Shown: positions 40,502-49,671 of the stretch, piece by piece
Layout of the letters: the number at the start of each line of letters is the position of its first letter
Position numbering within the stretch: position 1 is the stretch's first letter
From: an uncultured Microbacterium sp.
Lineage (GTDB): Bacteria; Actinomycetota; Actinomycetes; Actinomycetales; Microbacteriaceae
Direction of reading: 5' to 3'
Assembly: GCF_947489255.1 (NCBI RefSeq)
Contig: NZ_CANLCY010000004.1
Span: forward strand, 186,001-250,000
DNA: 64,000 nt
Program-made: the position numbers and the translations under genes
Notes under the pieces: generated by a model
Seen by the model: only the letters and a program-made list of their open reading frames with translations
Told to the model about the DNA's origin: nothing
The model's database searches: none

Positions 40502-41050
40502 ATGCAGGATGACACCGATATCGGGGCGATGGCGCTCCACCTCACCGTCCGGATCGACGCGCGACGCATCGAGCCGGAGGTCTGGCGCGCGGTCATCCAC
40601 TCGGGCGACGAGGCGGATGCGGCCACGCGTGTCCTGACGGCGGCGACACTCCACCGCGTCCACTACGCGGACCCGTCCTGGGCCGAGCAACTGCTCGAAG
40701 CCGTGCCCGACCTGTCGTCGATCGGATCCGCCTTCACCGATCGCGAGCTGATCTCGATGATCGACGAGTCGTCGCTGTTCACCGACAGCCTGTGCGTGAT
40801 CTCCTCCGTCGATGTCGACGACGCCGCGACCGGCTCGCTCGTCAGCCACACCCTCGTCCGCGGCATCGCCCGCGTCTTCGACGGCGACACGATCGCCATC
40901 CTCCTCGCGGGGGCGTTCCCTCCCTCTGCGGGCGGGTCGGTGGTCGATCCCGCCGACGTCGCCGACCGTCGCGCCCACTGGGCGAGCATCGGCTTCGTCG
41001 ACATCCCCGGTACCGCGGCGATGCTGCTGCCCGTGGGCTCGCGGCCGTGA
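40502..41050 (+). CDS. Hypothetical protein
   Basis: 182 residues, acidic, no membrane segment or signal peptide. I do not recognise it. The sequence alternates helices and strands (ALHLTVRIDARRIEPEVWRAVIHS, LCVISSVDVDDAATGSL). Codon use is like the neighbours. It lies between the ATPase region and the phosphoribosyltransferase gene, each separated by a promoter-like gap, so it is probably a single-gene unit. The start at ATG 40502 follows a G-run that could act as a ribosome site. Confidence 0.6.
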   Translation: MQDDTDIGAMALHLTVRIDARRIEPEVWRAVIHSGDEADAATRVLTAATLHRVHYADPSWAEQLLEAVPDLSSIGSAFTDRELISMIDESSLFTDSLCVISSVDVDDAATGSLVSHTLVRGIARVFDGDTIAILLAGAFPPSAGGSVVDPADVADRRAHWASIGFVDIPGTAAMLLPVGSRP

Positions 41051-41100
41051 GGAGCGCCCCGCCCCGTCGCCCTCGGGCGGGCGCGGCATCCCGCGCGCTC

Positions 41101-41106
41101 TAGGGT
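41101..41106 (+). promoter_or_regulatory. -10 box before the phosphoribosyltransferase gene
   Basis: TAGGGT lies 28 nt before the preferred GTG at 41135 and overlaps an upstream in-frame GTG at 41105, which therefore cannot be the start from this promoter. Confidence 0.45.
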
Positions 41107-41134
41107 GAGGGGAGACGATGAGAGGGGCCTTCGA

Positions 41135-41620
41135 GTGGCTGACGAACGCGAACGGTTGAGCTGGGACGACTTCGGGATCGCGACGAGGGAGATCTCCCGC
41201 GCCATCGTCGCCGACGGATTCCACCCCGAGGTGGTCGTGGCCATCGCGCGCGGCGGTCTGCTGCCCGGCGGGGCGATCGCCTACGGTCTCGGCGTGAAGA
41301 ACTGCGGCGCGCTGAACGTGGAGTTCTACACCGGCATCGGCACGGTGCTGGACGCCCCCGAGGTGCTGCCTCCGGCGCTGGATCTGTCCTACCTCTCGGG
41401 GCGTCGCGTGCTGCTCGTCGACGACGTCGCCGACAGCGGTCGCACCCTCGACCTCGCCATCAAACTGCTCGACCGCCACGGCGCCGAGGCGCGTTCGGCC
41501 GTCATCTACACCAAGCCGACCACCGTGGTGCAGCCCGACTACGCCTGGAAGGACACCTCGCTCTGGATCGACTTCCCGTGGTCGCATCAGGGGTCGGTGC
41601 ACGAAGAAGACGCGGCGTGA
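41135..41620 (+). CDS. Phosphoribosyltransferase-family protein
   Basis: 161 residues, type I PRTase fold. The PRPP-binding loop [22 protein letters not shown] is intact, and the N-terminal strand [22 protein letters not shown] carries the glycine-rich loop. It resembles xanthine/hypoxanthine-type PRTases (Gpt-like), but the hood region does not settle the base. The GTG at 41135 is preferred because the -10 box overlaps the earlier start. It is coupled to ung by a four-base overlap. Confidence 0.82.
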   Translation: MADERERLSWDDFGIATREISRAIVADGFHPEVVVAIARGGLLPGGAIAYGLGVKNCGALNVEFYTGIGTVLDAPEVLPPALDLSYLSGRRVLLVDDVADSGRTLDLAIKLLDRHGAEARSAVIYTKPTTVVQPDYAWKDTSLWIDFPWSHQGSVHEEDAA

Positions 41621-42303
41621 CCGCGAAGTCGCTCGCCGAACTGGCGGATGCCGGGCTGATTGACGCCTCGTGGGTGCAGCCCCTCGCCCCGGTCGCCGAC
41701 GACATCGCGGCCCTGGGCAAGCGTCTGCGCGCCGAGGGCGCGCCCTATCTCCCGGCCGGAGATCTCGTGCTGCGGGCCTTCCGCACTCCCCTCGACGCGG
41801 TGCGTGTGCTCATCGTGGGTCAGGATCCGTATCCCACGCCCGGGCATCCGATCGGTCTGTCGTTCGCGGTCGACCCGCACGTGCGCCCGCTCCCGCGGAG
41901 CCTGGCGAACATCTACCGCGAGTTGCACGACGACCTCGGCATCACCCCCGCCCCGCACGGCGACCTCTCGGCCTGGTCCTCGCAGGGCGTGATGCTGTTG
42001 AACAGGGTGCTCACCGTGGCCCCCGGGCAGCCGGCGTCCCACCGCGGGTGGGGCTGGGAGCGGGTGACCGAGCACGCCATCCGGGTGCTCGTCGCGCGCG
42101 ATCAGCCGTTGGTCGCCGTGCTCTGGGGGAGGGATGCCATGAACCTCGCGCCCCTGCTGGGCTCGACGGCGACCGTGTCGTCGCCGCACCCGTCGCCGCT
42201 GTCGGCCAGCCGCGGCTTCTTCGGCTCGCGCCCCTTCTCGCAGGTGAACGCTCTGCTGCAGGAGCAAGGCGCCGACGCCGTGGATTGGCGCATCCCGGCC
42301 TGA
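41617..42303 (+). CDS. ung: Uracil-DNA glycosylase, family 1
   Basis: Removes uracil from DNA to start base-excision repair. 228 residues. The water-activating loop reads [17 protein letters not shown], the actinobacterial form of GQDPYH. The minor-groove loop [24 protein letters not shown] holds the catalytic histidine and the leucine-side insertion residues. It starts with GTG overlapping the phosphoribosyltransferase stop, a pairing that links nucleotide salvage with uracil repair. Confidence 0.93.
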   Translation: MTAKSLAELADAGLIDASWVQPLAPVADDIAALGKRLRAEGAPYLPAGDLVLRAFRTPLDAVRVLIVGQDPYPTPGHPIGLSFAVDPHVRPLPRSLANIYRELHDDLGITPAPHGDLSAWSSQGVMLLNRVLTVAPGQPASHRGWGWERVTEHAIRVLVARDQPLVAVLWGRDAMNLAPLLGSTATVSSPHPSPLSASRGFFGSRPFSQVNALLQEQGADAVDWRIPA

Positions 42304-42359
42304 GGCCCGCGGCGTCGCCGCCACGGGCGGCGGACACACGCCCGAAACCGCCGCGCCCG

Positions 42360-42365
42360 TAGAGT
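42360..42365 (+). promoter_or_regulatory. -10 box of a leaderless promoter (acetyltransferase)
   Basis: TAGAGT ends 6 nt before the GTG at 42372, with no ribosome-binding site. Confidence 0.5.
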
Positions 42366-42371
42366 GGCGGG

Positions 42372-42983
42372 GTGCTGGAAGAGGAGTACGAGAAGAGTCG
42401 TCGGCGATTGCCCGCACATCTGCGGCGCGCACCCGAACCCGAGCGGCCCTTCTCGTTCGAGATACGCCCGGCCACCGAGGCCGACATCCCCGACATCCGC
42501 GAGATCTACAACTACTACGTGCGCAATTCCGTGGTGACCTTCGATGAGAAGGCCTGGTCGATCGCCAAGTGGCGCGACAAGTTCGCCACCCTGCACAAGC
42601 TCGGCCTTCCCTTCCTCGTGGCCCAGTCGCCCAGCGGCCAGATCCTCGGCTATGCGCTCGTGCAGCCGTGGCAGTCCAAGTCGGCGTACCGCTACACGGT
42701 CGAGAACTCGATCTACCTGGGACAGGCGGCCGCGGGTAAAGGCCTCGGTCGGGCGCTGCTCGAGGCGTTGATCGGCGCCTGCCAGGAGCTCGGCATCCGC
42801 GAGATGGTCGCCGCGATCAGCGACAAGGGCGCCGACGCCTCGATCGCGCTGCACGAGAAGCTCGGCTTCACCGAGGTCGGTCGGATGGGACGCGTGGGCT
42901 TCAAATTCGGACGCTGGCTCGGTGTCGTCTACCTGCAGAAGAGCATCGCGTCGAAGAAGAAGCGGCGGAAGCTGTTCGGCTGA
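42372..42983 (+). CDS. GNAT acetyltransferase, phosphinothricin-acetyltransferase-like
   Basis: 203 residues. A ~30-residue basic N-terminal extension precedes the GNAT domain, which has IRPATEADIPDIREIYNYYV, the strand AYRYTVENSIYLGQAAAGKGLGRALLEALI with the acetyl-CoA loop, and a lysine-rich tail. The subfamily acetylates phosphinothricin, methionine sulfoximine or related amino acids in characterised members; the substrate here is unknown. Leaderless start at GTG. Confidence 0.82.
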   Translation: MLEEEYEKSRRRLPAHLRRAPEPERPFSFEIRPATEADIPDIREIYNYYVRNSVVTFDEKAWSIAKWRDKFATLHKLGLPFLVAQSPSGQILGYALVQPWQSKSAYRYTVENSIYLGQAAAGKGLGRALLEALIGACQELGIREMVAAISDKGADASIALHEKLGFTEVGRMGRVGFKFGRWLGVVYLQKSIASKKKRRKLFG

Positions 42984-43004
42984 TCGACCGCGGTCGGCAG
43001 AGCC

Positions 43005-43337
43005 TCAGCGGCCGCGTGACGACGGCGACGCGGCCTGCCGCACCTCGTCGACCAGCACTCGCCACGGTCCCTCGATCTGGCCGTCGCCGAGGCGGGCCTG
43101 GTGAACCGCGTCATCGCCGCGATGCACCTCGATGCGCCACTGATACCGGTCGGCACCCGTCGACGGCGCCTCCGCGGCATCCCACGGACAACGCTCGACG
43201 AGCTCCCGCCAGTGCGGCACCCGTGCGGGTTCGGGCTCGGCGCGCCACTGCTTCGACAGCCCCGCGATGCCGCCCGAGCGCACGACCACGACGACGAGAC
43301 GCTCGGGCTCGACGGTCTCGGTGTCAGGCTGCGGCAT
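43005..43337 (-). CDS. Emfourin-type inhibitor of M4 protease
   Basis: 110 residues, cytoplasmic. It resembles emfourin (M4in), the protein inhibitor encoded with protealysin in Serratia. Family-like segments are LVVVVVRSGGIAGLSKQW, ALVERCPW-type WRELVERCPWD and YQWRIEVHRGDD. Its start lies inside the 3' end of the protease gene (14-base overlap), so the two proteins are made together. Name rests on both sequence and context. Confidence 0.82.
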   Translation of the reverse strand: MPQPDTETVEPERLVVVVVRSGGIAGLSKQWRAEPEPARVPHWRELVERCPWDAAEAPSTGADRYQWRIEVHRGDDAVHQARLGDGQIEGPWRVLVDEVRQAASPSSRGR

Positions 43338-44382
43338 CCTTCACGACGCCGACCCCGGCCCATGCGGCCCGGACGGCGGCGACCTCCTCGGACTCCTCAC
43401 CGTACTCCGTGGCGGCGGTGCGCAGTGTCGCCGAGGCGAAGGCGACGAAGTCGGCCGTGGGCGTCAGCTCTCCGCCGGTGAGGGTGCGGTACCAGATCAG
43501 CCCGGCGCGCTCCCAGGCGAACCCGCCGAGGGCCGTCGCCGCGAGGTAGAACGCGTGGTTCGGGATGCCGGAGTTGATGTGCACGCCCCCGTTGTCGTCT
43601 TCGGTCTCGACGTAGTCCCGCATGTGGGCGGGCTGTGGGTCCTTACCCAGGACGTCGTCGTCGTACGCCGTGCCCGGAGCCTTCATCGACCGCAGGGCCT
43701 CGCCCTGCACGGCGGCGGCGAAGATCCCGGCACCGATCAGCCACGAGGCCTCGTCGGCGCGCTGCCGCCGGTGATGCTGCTCTGCGAGGGCGCCGAACAC
43801 GTCGGACAGCGATTCGTTGAGCGCACCCGACTGCCCCTCGTACTCCAGCCCTCCGGCGGCCTCGGTGACGCCGTGACCCAGTTCGTGGGCGATGACGCTG
43901 AGCGAACGGGTGAACCCGACGAACACGTCGCCGTCGCCGTCGCCGAAGACCATGCGCTCCCCGTTCCAGAACGCGTTGTCGTAGTCGTCGCCGTAGTGCA
44001 CCGTCGCCAGGAGCGACCCGCCCGCCGCGTCGATGCCGTCGCGGGCGAAGGCGTCCCAGAAGAAGTCGTACGTCTCGCCGAGGCCGTCGTAGGCCTCGTC
44101 GACCGCGCTGTCGCCGGTGGGGGCGTCGTCTTCGCTGCGGACGCGGCGCCCCGGCAGGTTCTCGGTGTTCGCGGCGTCGGAGATGATGCGGTCGGGGGCG
44201 GGACCGGCCTCCGCGACCAGGGCGTCGCCCTCGATCGACAGGCGCAGGCGCGTGCGCGTGGGCCGCGGCGGACGCGGCAGAGCGAGGGTCTTCCGCGCGG
44301 CGGCCGCCGCCCGCGCGAGGCGGGGGTCGTCGGTCTGCGCGAGGCGGTCGAGCAGGAACGGAGGGACGATACCGGGGGTCAT
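43324..44382 (-). CDS. M4 metallopeptidase, protealysin-like
   Basis: A thermolysin-fold zinc protease of 352 residues. The zinc site is HELGH (about residue 165), with the third ligand in GALNESLSD and a downstream HINSGIPNHAFYL active-site block. The short N-terminal propeptide (VPPFLLDRLAQ) matches the protealysin type; no signal peptide is visible, so it may act in the cytosol or leave by a non-Sec route. Leaderless start: TAGCCT ends 6 nt before the ATG. Paired with its inhibitor. Confidence 0.92.
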   Translation of the reverse strand: MTPGIVPPFLLDRLAQTDDPRLARAAAAARKTLALPRPPRPTRTRLRLSIEGDALVAEAGPAPDRIISDAANTENLPGRRVRSEDDAPTGDSAVDEAYDGLGETYDFFWDAFARDGIDAAGGSLLATVHYGDDYDNAFWNGERMVFGDGDGDVFVGFTRSLSVIAHELGHGVTEAAGGLEYEGQSGALNESLSDVFGALAEQHHRRQRADEASWLIGAGIFAAAVQGEALRSMKAPGTAYDDDVLGKDPQPAHMRDYVETEDDNGGVHINSGIPNHAFYLAATALGGFAWERAGLIWYRTLTGGELTPTADFVAFASATLRTAATEYGEESEEVAAVRAAWAGVGVVKDAAA

Positions 44383-44388
44383 GGGGCG

Positions 44389-44394
44389 AGGCTA
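44389..44394 (-). promoter_or_regulatory. -10 box of a leaderless promoter (M4 protease)
   Basis: On the minus strand TAGCCT ends 6 nt before the ATG at 44382. Confidence 0.5.
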
Positions 44395-44543
44395 ACGCCG
44401 ACCCCCGACATCGCGGCATCCCTTGATCGCGACCTGTGGGTGGATTCTCATCCTCGCGGGCGGGGGAGGAGCCGCCACGGGAGACGGTGTGAGACCGCAC
44501 AGGGTGCGACCCCGGACGCCGCGAGTCCCGGCGGGGCTGGGTC

Positions 44544-45335
44544 TCAGGCGGGCAGCGTCGGGATCGACGCGAGCAGTTGGCGGGTGTAGGCCGCCTGCGG
44601 CTGCAACAGCACCTTCTCGGTGGGCCCCTGCTCGACGATGCGCCCGTCCTTCATCACGACCACCTGGTCGCAGATGCTCTGCACCACGCCGATGTCGTGC
44701 GAGACGAGCACGAGCGTGAGCTGCTCCTCGGCGCGCAACCGCGAAATCAGGCGCAGGATCTGCGCCCGCACGGTGACGTCGAGGGCCGAGAGCGGTTCGT
44801 CGCCCACGAGGATGCGCGGGCGGTGCACGATCGCCCGCGCGAGGGCGATGCGCTGGCGCTGTCCGCCCGAGAACTCGTGCGGGAAGCGCGCCGCCATGTC
44901 GGCGTCGAGCCCCACCTGCTCGAGCACCTCGCGCACGCGCGCCCGGCGATCGCCGTCGATGCCGAGCGCCCAGAGTGGCTCGCCCACGATGCGCTCCACG
45001 CTCATGCGCGGGTCGAGCGAGGCGTACGGATCCTGGAAGACGATGCCCGTCGCGCGGCGGAGCCAGTGCAGCGAGCGGGCCGACCCGCGGCCGTCGACGG
45101 CGCGGCCCTCGACCTCGACGCTGCCGGCGCTCGGAACGTCGAGCCCGAGGAGCAGACGGACCAGGGTCGACTTGCCCGAGCCCGACTCGCCGATGATCCC
45201 CACCGAGGAGCCCGCCGTGACCGACAGGTCGACGTCCGTGAGCCCGGCGGTGCGCTCGGCCCGGCCGAAGCCGCGGGTCCGCGGCGTGAGGTAGTCGCGC
45301 GAGAGCCCGCGCGCGCGGATCACCGTGTCGCTCAC
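44544..45335 (-). CDS. Peptide-type ABC transporter ATP-binding protein (second)
   Basis: 263 residues. Walker [18 protein letters not shown], the Q-loop [14 protein letters not shown], the signature [15 protein letters not shown] and Walker [14 protein letters not shown] are intact. It is the DppF/OppF-like partner of the next ATPase. The GTG at 45335 is chosen because it overlaps the upstream stop; longer frames read into the other ATPase gene. Last gene of a five-gene transport operon. Confidence 0.88.
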   Translation of the reverse strand: MSDTVIRARGLSRDYLTPRTRGFGRAERTAGLTDVDLSVTAGSSVGIIGESGSGKSTLVRLLLGLDVPSAGSVEVEGRAVDGRGSARSLHWLRRATGIVFQDPYASLDPRMSVERIVGEPLWALGIDGDRRARVREVLEQVGLDADMAARFPHEFSGGQRQRIALARAIVHRPRILVGDEPLSALDVTVRAQILRLISRLRAEEQLTLVLVSHDIGVVQSICDQVVVMKDGRIVEQGPTEKVLLQPQAAYTRQLLASIPTLPA

Positions 45336-46201
45336 CGTTCCTCCTCGCCGTCGGTGCGGTCCGCCGTCGCCGCCGGGGTACCGGCATCCGTCCCCTCCGA
45401 CGTCGGAGCGCGGGAGGCCGAGCGCTCCGGATGCCACAGGGTCGCCGTCGCATCGCGCAGCAGCGCCTGGGTGACCGGCGACGACGGCGCGCGCAGCAGA
45501 TCGTCGACGGCGCCGTCCTCGACCACCCGGCCGTGCTCGAGCACGACGGCGTGGGTCGCGACCTGGGCCAGCACCGCGAGATCGTGCGTGATGAACACGA
45601 GCGACATCCCGGCGTCCTCGACCAGGGTCCGCAGCAGCGACAGGATGCCGGCCTGGATCGTCACGTCGAGCGCGGTCGTCGGCTCGTCGGCGATCAGCAG
45701 GCGCGGGCGGCAGGCGAGCGCCATGGCGATCGCGACGCGCTGACGCTGCCCTCCCGACAGCTGGTGCGGGTAGCGCGAGACGAGTCGCTCCGGATCGGGG
45801 AGGGCGACCCGCTTGGCCTCGACGACCGCTCGGCGCAGGGCCTCGCGGCGGGAGACGCCCTCGTGGATCCGGACGGACTCGCCGATCTGGCGGCCGACGG
45901 TGCGGATCGGGTTGAGGGCCGTGCGCGGCTCCTGGAACACGATGCCGATGTCGTCGCCGCGCAGGGTCGCGAGCTGGGCGTCGGGCAGGCCCAGGATCTC
46001 GCGGTCGTTCCAGCGCACGCTGCCCGTGGCGCGCGCGCCCTCGGGCAGCAGGCCCAGGATCGCGAGAGCGGTGAGCGACTTGCCCGAACCGGATTCGCCG
46101 ATGAGCCCCACCCGGGCGCCGTCGGGCACGTCGAAAGACACGCCGTCCACGACCGGGTGCCCGCCGATCTCGACGCGGAGGTCTCTCACCGCGAGGCTCA
46201 C
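45332..46201 (-). CDS. Peptide-type ABC transporter ATP-binding protein (first)
   Basis: 289 residues. Walker [18 protein letters not shown]-loop [15 protein letters not shown], signature [15 protein letters not shown] and Walker [14 protein letters not shown], as in DppD/OppD. The C-terminal ~35 residues are a low-complexity Ala/Thr/Glu tail rather than the usual iron-sulfur or oligopeptide C-terminal motif. GTG start overlaps the permease gene upstream. Confidence 0.88.
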   Translation of the reverse strand: MSLAVRDLRVEIGGHPVVDGVSFDVPDGARVGLIGESGSGKSLTALAILGLLPEGARATGSVRWNDREILGLPDAQLATLRGDDIGIVFQEPRTALNPIRTVGRQIGESVRIHEGVSRREALRRAVVEAKRVALPDPERLVSRYPHQLSGGQRQRVAIAMALACRPRLLIADEPTTALDVTIQAGILSLLRTLVEDAGMSLVFITHDLAVLAQVATHAVVLEHGRVVEDGAVDDLLRAPSSPVTQALLRDATATLWHPERSASRAPTSEGTDAGTPAATADRTDGEEER

Positions 46202-47067
46202 GCGACCACTCCCGGAACGGGCGTCCGCGCCGAGGGGGTGCGTTCGGCGAGGGTGGGGTCGGCGGCCTCGCGCAGAGCGTCGCCGAGCAGGTTGAGTCCG
46301 AGCACGGTGAGGGTGATCGCCAATCCCGGCCACACGACCGTGAGGGGGTGCACGGCGATGTACGCCTGCAGATCGCTCAGCAGCACGCCCCACGACGGCT
46401 GGGTGACCGGGGCGCCGAAGCCGAGGTACGACAGGCCGGCCTCGGCCAGCACGGCCACCGCCATCGCCCACGACAGCTGCACGATGAAGACCGGCGCGAC
46501 GTTCGGCAGGAGATGCCGGGTGAGGTTCTGCCACGTCGACAGGCCGCCGGCCCGACCGGCGAGCACGAAGTCGCTGTGCAGCACCCGCCGCAGTTCGGGC
46601 CGCGTGACGCGGGCGACGTTCACGCCGAACCCGATGCCCACCGACCAGATGACCACCGCGAGCGACCCGCCCCAGACCGCGGAGATCATCATCGCGATGA
46701 TCAGCACGGGGAACGCCACGAGGATGTCGACGAGCACCGCGACGCTCTCGCGGACCCACCGGGCGGTGAGCGCCCCGAGGGCCGCGAGGGCGATGCCGAG
46801 GAGGGATGCCACGATGCCCGCCCCGACCGCCACGACCACCGTCGTGCGCGCCCCCGCCATCAGGAGACTGGCGATGTCGCGTCCGCTGTTGTCGGTGCCG
46901 AGCACGTGCGGCCACGACGGATCGGCCCAGCGGTTGCGCACGTCGACCGCTCCCGGGTCGAACGGCGTCCACACGAGCGAGATCAGCGCGATCAGCACGA
47001 TCAGACCCGCCACCAGGATGCCGAAACGGCCGGTGCCCAGCGCGAGGAGGCGTTTCAGGGTGCTCAT
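46198..47067 (-). CDS. Peptide-type ABC transporter permease (DppC-like)
   Basis: 289 residues, six membrane segments. The N-terminal helix and the loop PFDPGAVDVRNRWADPSWPHVLGTDNSGRDI are typical of DppC/OppC. The ATPase-docking EAA-type loop reads ARVTRPELRRVLHSDFVLAGRAGG. It is joined to its neighbours by four-base overlaps on both sides. Confidence 0.88.
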   Translation of the reverse strand: MSTLKRLLALGTGRFGILVAGLIVLIALISLVWTPFDPGAVDVRNRWADPSWPHVLGTDNSGRDIASLLMAGARTTVVVAVGAGIVASLLGIALAALGALTARWVRESVAVLVDILVAFPVLIIAMMISAVWGGSLAVVIWSVGIGFGVNVARVTRPELRRVLHSDFVLAGRAGGLSTWQNLTRHLLPNVAPVFIVQLSWAMAVAVLAEAGLSYLGFGAPVTQPSWGVLLSDLQAYIAVHPLTVVWPGLAITLTVLGLNLLGDALREAADPTLAERTPSARTPVPGVVA

Positions 47068-48014
47068 GGGGCCTCCCGCTGGCGGGGATCGATGAGGCGG
47101 TGCACGAGGTCGACGACCGCGCCGACGATCAGGACGACGCCGGTCAGGGCGAGCAGTTCGCCCTGGACCTTCGGCAGGTCGCGCGCGGCGACGTCGGAGA
47201 CGAGCATGCGGCCCACCCCGGGCAGCGTGAACAGCTGCTCGATCACGACGGCGCCCACGATGATGCCCGCGATCTGCAGACCCAGCACGGTGATGACCGA
47301 GAGGCCGACGTTGGGCAGGCCGTGTCGCAGCAGCGCGCGGGTGCGGGTGAGGCCCTTCGCCGCAGCCGTGCGCACGTAGTCCTCGCCGAGCGCCTGCAGG
47401 GTCGCGCTCCGCACGAAGCGCAGCAGCATCGCCCCCTCGACCACGCCGATCGTGAGAGCGGGCAGGATCAGGGCGCGCACGGCGGCACCCGGATCGCTCC
47501 ACCCGGCGCGCGGGAAGCCCTGGGGAGGCAGCCACCCCAGCCAGACCGCGAACACGACGACGAGCATCATGCCGGCCCACACCACCGGGACCGCCGCGAG
47601 GGCCTGCGCGCCGACGCTGAGCGCCGTGCCCCCGGCCCGGCGACGCCCGAGCGCCGAGAGGACCCCGAACGGGATGCCGACCACCACGGCCACGGTCAAC
47701 GACATCGCCGCGAGCGGCACGGTGACCTGCGCCTTGTCGAGCAGCTCGGTGGCCACGGGCGTCCCGGTCAGCAGCGAGGTCCCCAGATCGCCGCGGAACA
47801 GGCCGCCGATCCACGCCGCGTACTGCTGCCACAGCGGTGCGTTCAGGCCCAGGCTCTCGCGCAGCGCCGCGATCTGATCGGGGCTCGCCTGCGTGCCGCC
47901 GACCAGCTGCGCGACATCGCCGGGGAGCACCCGGAGCGAGAGGAAGATCAGCACGCTGGCCACGGCCAGGCCCAGCACGAGCAGGCCCAGCCGTGTCAGC
48001 GTGTAGCGGATCAC
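47064..48014 (-). CDS. Peptide-type ABC transporter permease (DppB-like)
   Basis: 316 residues, six membrane segments. The start YTLTRLGLLVLGLAVASVLIFLSLRVLPGD and the docking loop RSATLQALGEDYVRTAAAKGL are DppB hallmarks. The GTG start overlaps the binding-protein stop by four bases. Confidence 0.88.
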   Translation of the reverse strand: MIRYTLTRLGLLVLGLAVASVLIFLSLRVLPGDVAQLVGGTQASPDQIAALRESLGLNAPLWQQYAAWIGGLFRGDLGTSLLTGTPVATELLDKAQVTVPLAAMSLTVAVVVGIPFGVLSALGRRRAGGTALSVGAQALAAVPVVWAGMMLVVVFAVWLGWLPPQGFPRAGWSDPGAAVRALILPALTIGVVEGAMLLRFVRSATLQALGEDYVRTAAAKGLTRTRALLRHGLPNVGLSVITVLGLQIAGIIVGAVVIEQLFTLPGVGRMLVSDVAARDLPKVQGELLALTGVVLIVGAVVDLVHRLIDPRQREAP

Positions 48015-49522
48015 TCCGCCGCGACCGTCACGCCCGCCAGCGGCAGACGCACGTTGAGGGAATTCTTCGGGAAGTTCGCCACGGCGGTGGACACCGCGGT
48101 GCGCGGGGTCGACAGGAACAGCCAGTCGGCGGCATCCTCGTCGTCCACGATGCGGGCGGCCTCGGAGAGCAGGTCGGACGACTGCTGCTCGTCGGTGGTC
48201 GCGAGCGCCTGGGCGTACAGGCTCTGCACCTCGGGGTTGTCATAACCGAAGTAGTACGAGGGGTTGGCCCAGTTACCGAAGTCGCGCGCCTCGACGTGAC
48301 GCACGAAGCTCAGGTCGTAGTCGTGGTTCGTGTACACGTCGGTCAGCCAGGTCGAGAAGTCCACCTGGTCGACCTTGAGGGTCACGCCCACGTCGGCGAA
48401 CGACGACACCAGGAAGGTCGCGAGGGTGCCGGGGTAGACGTTGGGGATGGTCAACGTCAGGTTCAGGTTCTCGGCGCCGGCCTCGGCGAGCAGTTCGCGC
48501 GCGCGGTCGGGGTTGTACGAGATGCTGCCGGTGAGGTCTTCGTAGCCAGGGTCGAGCGGGGGGATCGGCCCGTTCAGGGGCTGCGCCGTGACGAGCGTCT
48601 CGGCGAGGGCGTCGTGGTCGATCGCGAGCCGCAGGGCCTCGCGGACGCGCTGATCGCTCAGCGGTGCTTTCGCGTTGTTGAAGGCGAGCGTCCCCTTGTC
48701 GGTGGTCAGGCTCGACTCGATCGTGAAGTTCCCGGTGCCCTCGATCTGGCTCTGCAGCTCGGGGTCGATCTCGAGGGCGACGTCGACGTCGCCGCTGACG
48801 GCGGCGTTCGTGGCCGCGCTCTGGTCGGGGATGTAGTCCAGCACGACCTCCGCCACGCCGGCCTTGTCGCCCCAGTACTCGTCGAAGCGGGCGAGCGTCA
48901 GGCTCTGACCGGTGCTCCAGCTCTCGACGCGGAACGGGCCGGTGCCGTTGGCCGCGGTCTGGAAGTTCGTCGTGTCGCCGTTCTTGAAGATCAGCCCGGC
49001 GCGGCCGGTCATCGCGAAGAGGAAGTCGATGTTCGGCTGCGCCAGGGTGATCACCACCGTCGTCGCGTCGGGAGCGGCGATCGAGCTCACGCCGGCGAGA
49101 TCGGAGCTGTTCTGGATCGTCGCGTCGTCCTTGGCCGTCTGCAACGAGGTCACGACGTCGTCGGCCGTGAGCGCGCTGCCGTCGTGGAAGGTCACGCCCT
49201 CGCGCAGGGTGAAGGTGTAGGTGAGGCCGTCGGGGGAGACGTCCCACGCCGTGGCGAGGGCGGGGACGACGGCGTTGTCCTGGTCGCTGTCGCGGGTGAC
49301 GAGGCCCTGGTAGACGTTGTCGATGAGCGCCTGCTCCAGCGACGCGCCACTGGTGCGGCGGATGTCGAGGTTCGACGGCTCGAGCGACAGACGCACCGTG
49401 AGGGTCGCGTTCGGGTCGGGGTCGCCGGTCGGTCCCGGCGAGGTGGTGGTGCCGGTGCAGGAGGTGAGCAGAAGCGCTCCGATCAGGAGCGCGCTCGTGG
49501 CGAGGGCGGTGCGGCGCAGCAT
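48011..49522 (-). CDS. Solute-binding lipoprotein of the peptide ABC transporter
   Basis: An extracellular SBP family 5 protein, 503 residues. The signal peptide (LRRTALATSALLIGALLLTSC) ends in a lipobox, so it is anchored to the outer face of the membrane. Family blocks are VSPDGLTYTFTLREGVTFHDGSALTADDV and ALRLAIDHDALAETL. The ATG at 49522 has AAAGGA upstream. First gene of the operon; substrate could be peptides, nickel or sugars, peptides being the most likely. Confidence 0.9.
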   Translation of the reverse strand: MLRRTALATSALLIGALLLTSCTGTTTSPGPTGDPDPNATLTVRLSLEPSNLDIRRTSGASLEQALIDNVYQGLVTRDSDQDNAVVPALATAWDVSPDGLTYTFTLREGVTFHDGSALTADDVVTSLQTAKDDATIQNSSDLAGVSSIAAPDATTVVITLAQPNIDFLFAMTGRAGLIFKNGDTTNFQTAANGTGPFRVESWSTGQSLTLARFDEYWGDKAGVAEVVLDYIPDQSAATNAAVSGDVDVALEIDPELQSQIEGTGNFTIESSLTTDKGTLAFNNAKAPLSDQRVREALRLAIDHDALAETLVTAQPLNGPIPPLDPGYEDLTGSISYNPDRARELLAEAGAENLNLTLTIPNVYPGTLATFLVSSFADVGVTLKVDQVDFSTWLTDVYTNHDYDLSFVRHVEARDFGNWANPSYYFGYDNPEVQSLYAQALATTDEQQSSDLLSEAARIVDDEDAADWLFLSTPRTAVSTAVANFPKNSLNVRLPLAGVTVAAE

Positions 49523-49671
49523 TGCGGGGTGTCCTTTCGCAGGCCGATGGCATCCGAGTGCTGTGGATGCCGTGCAGGAGTGGGAACAGCCTACTTTCAC
49601 CCGCATTCCCTCACCGTCGTGTGTGACGGTGCGCGGCCGTTTGTGACGAGTCGTTCAGGGGGAGGAGCGGC

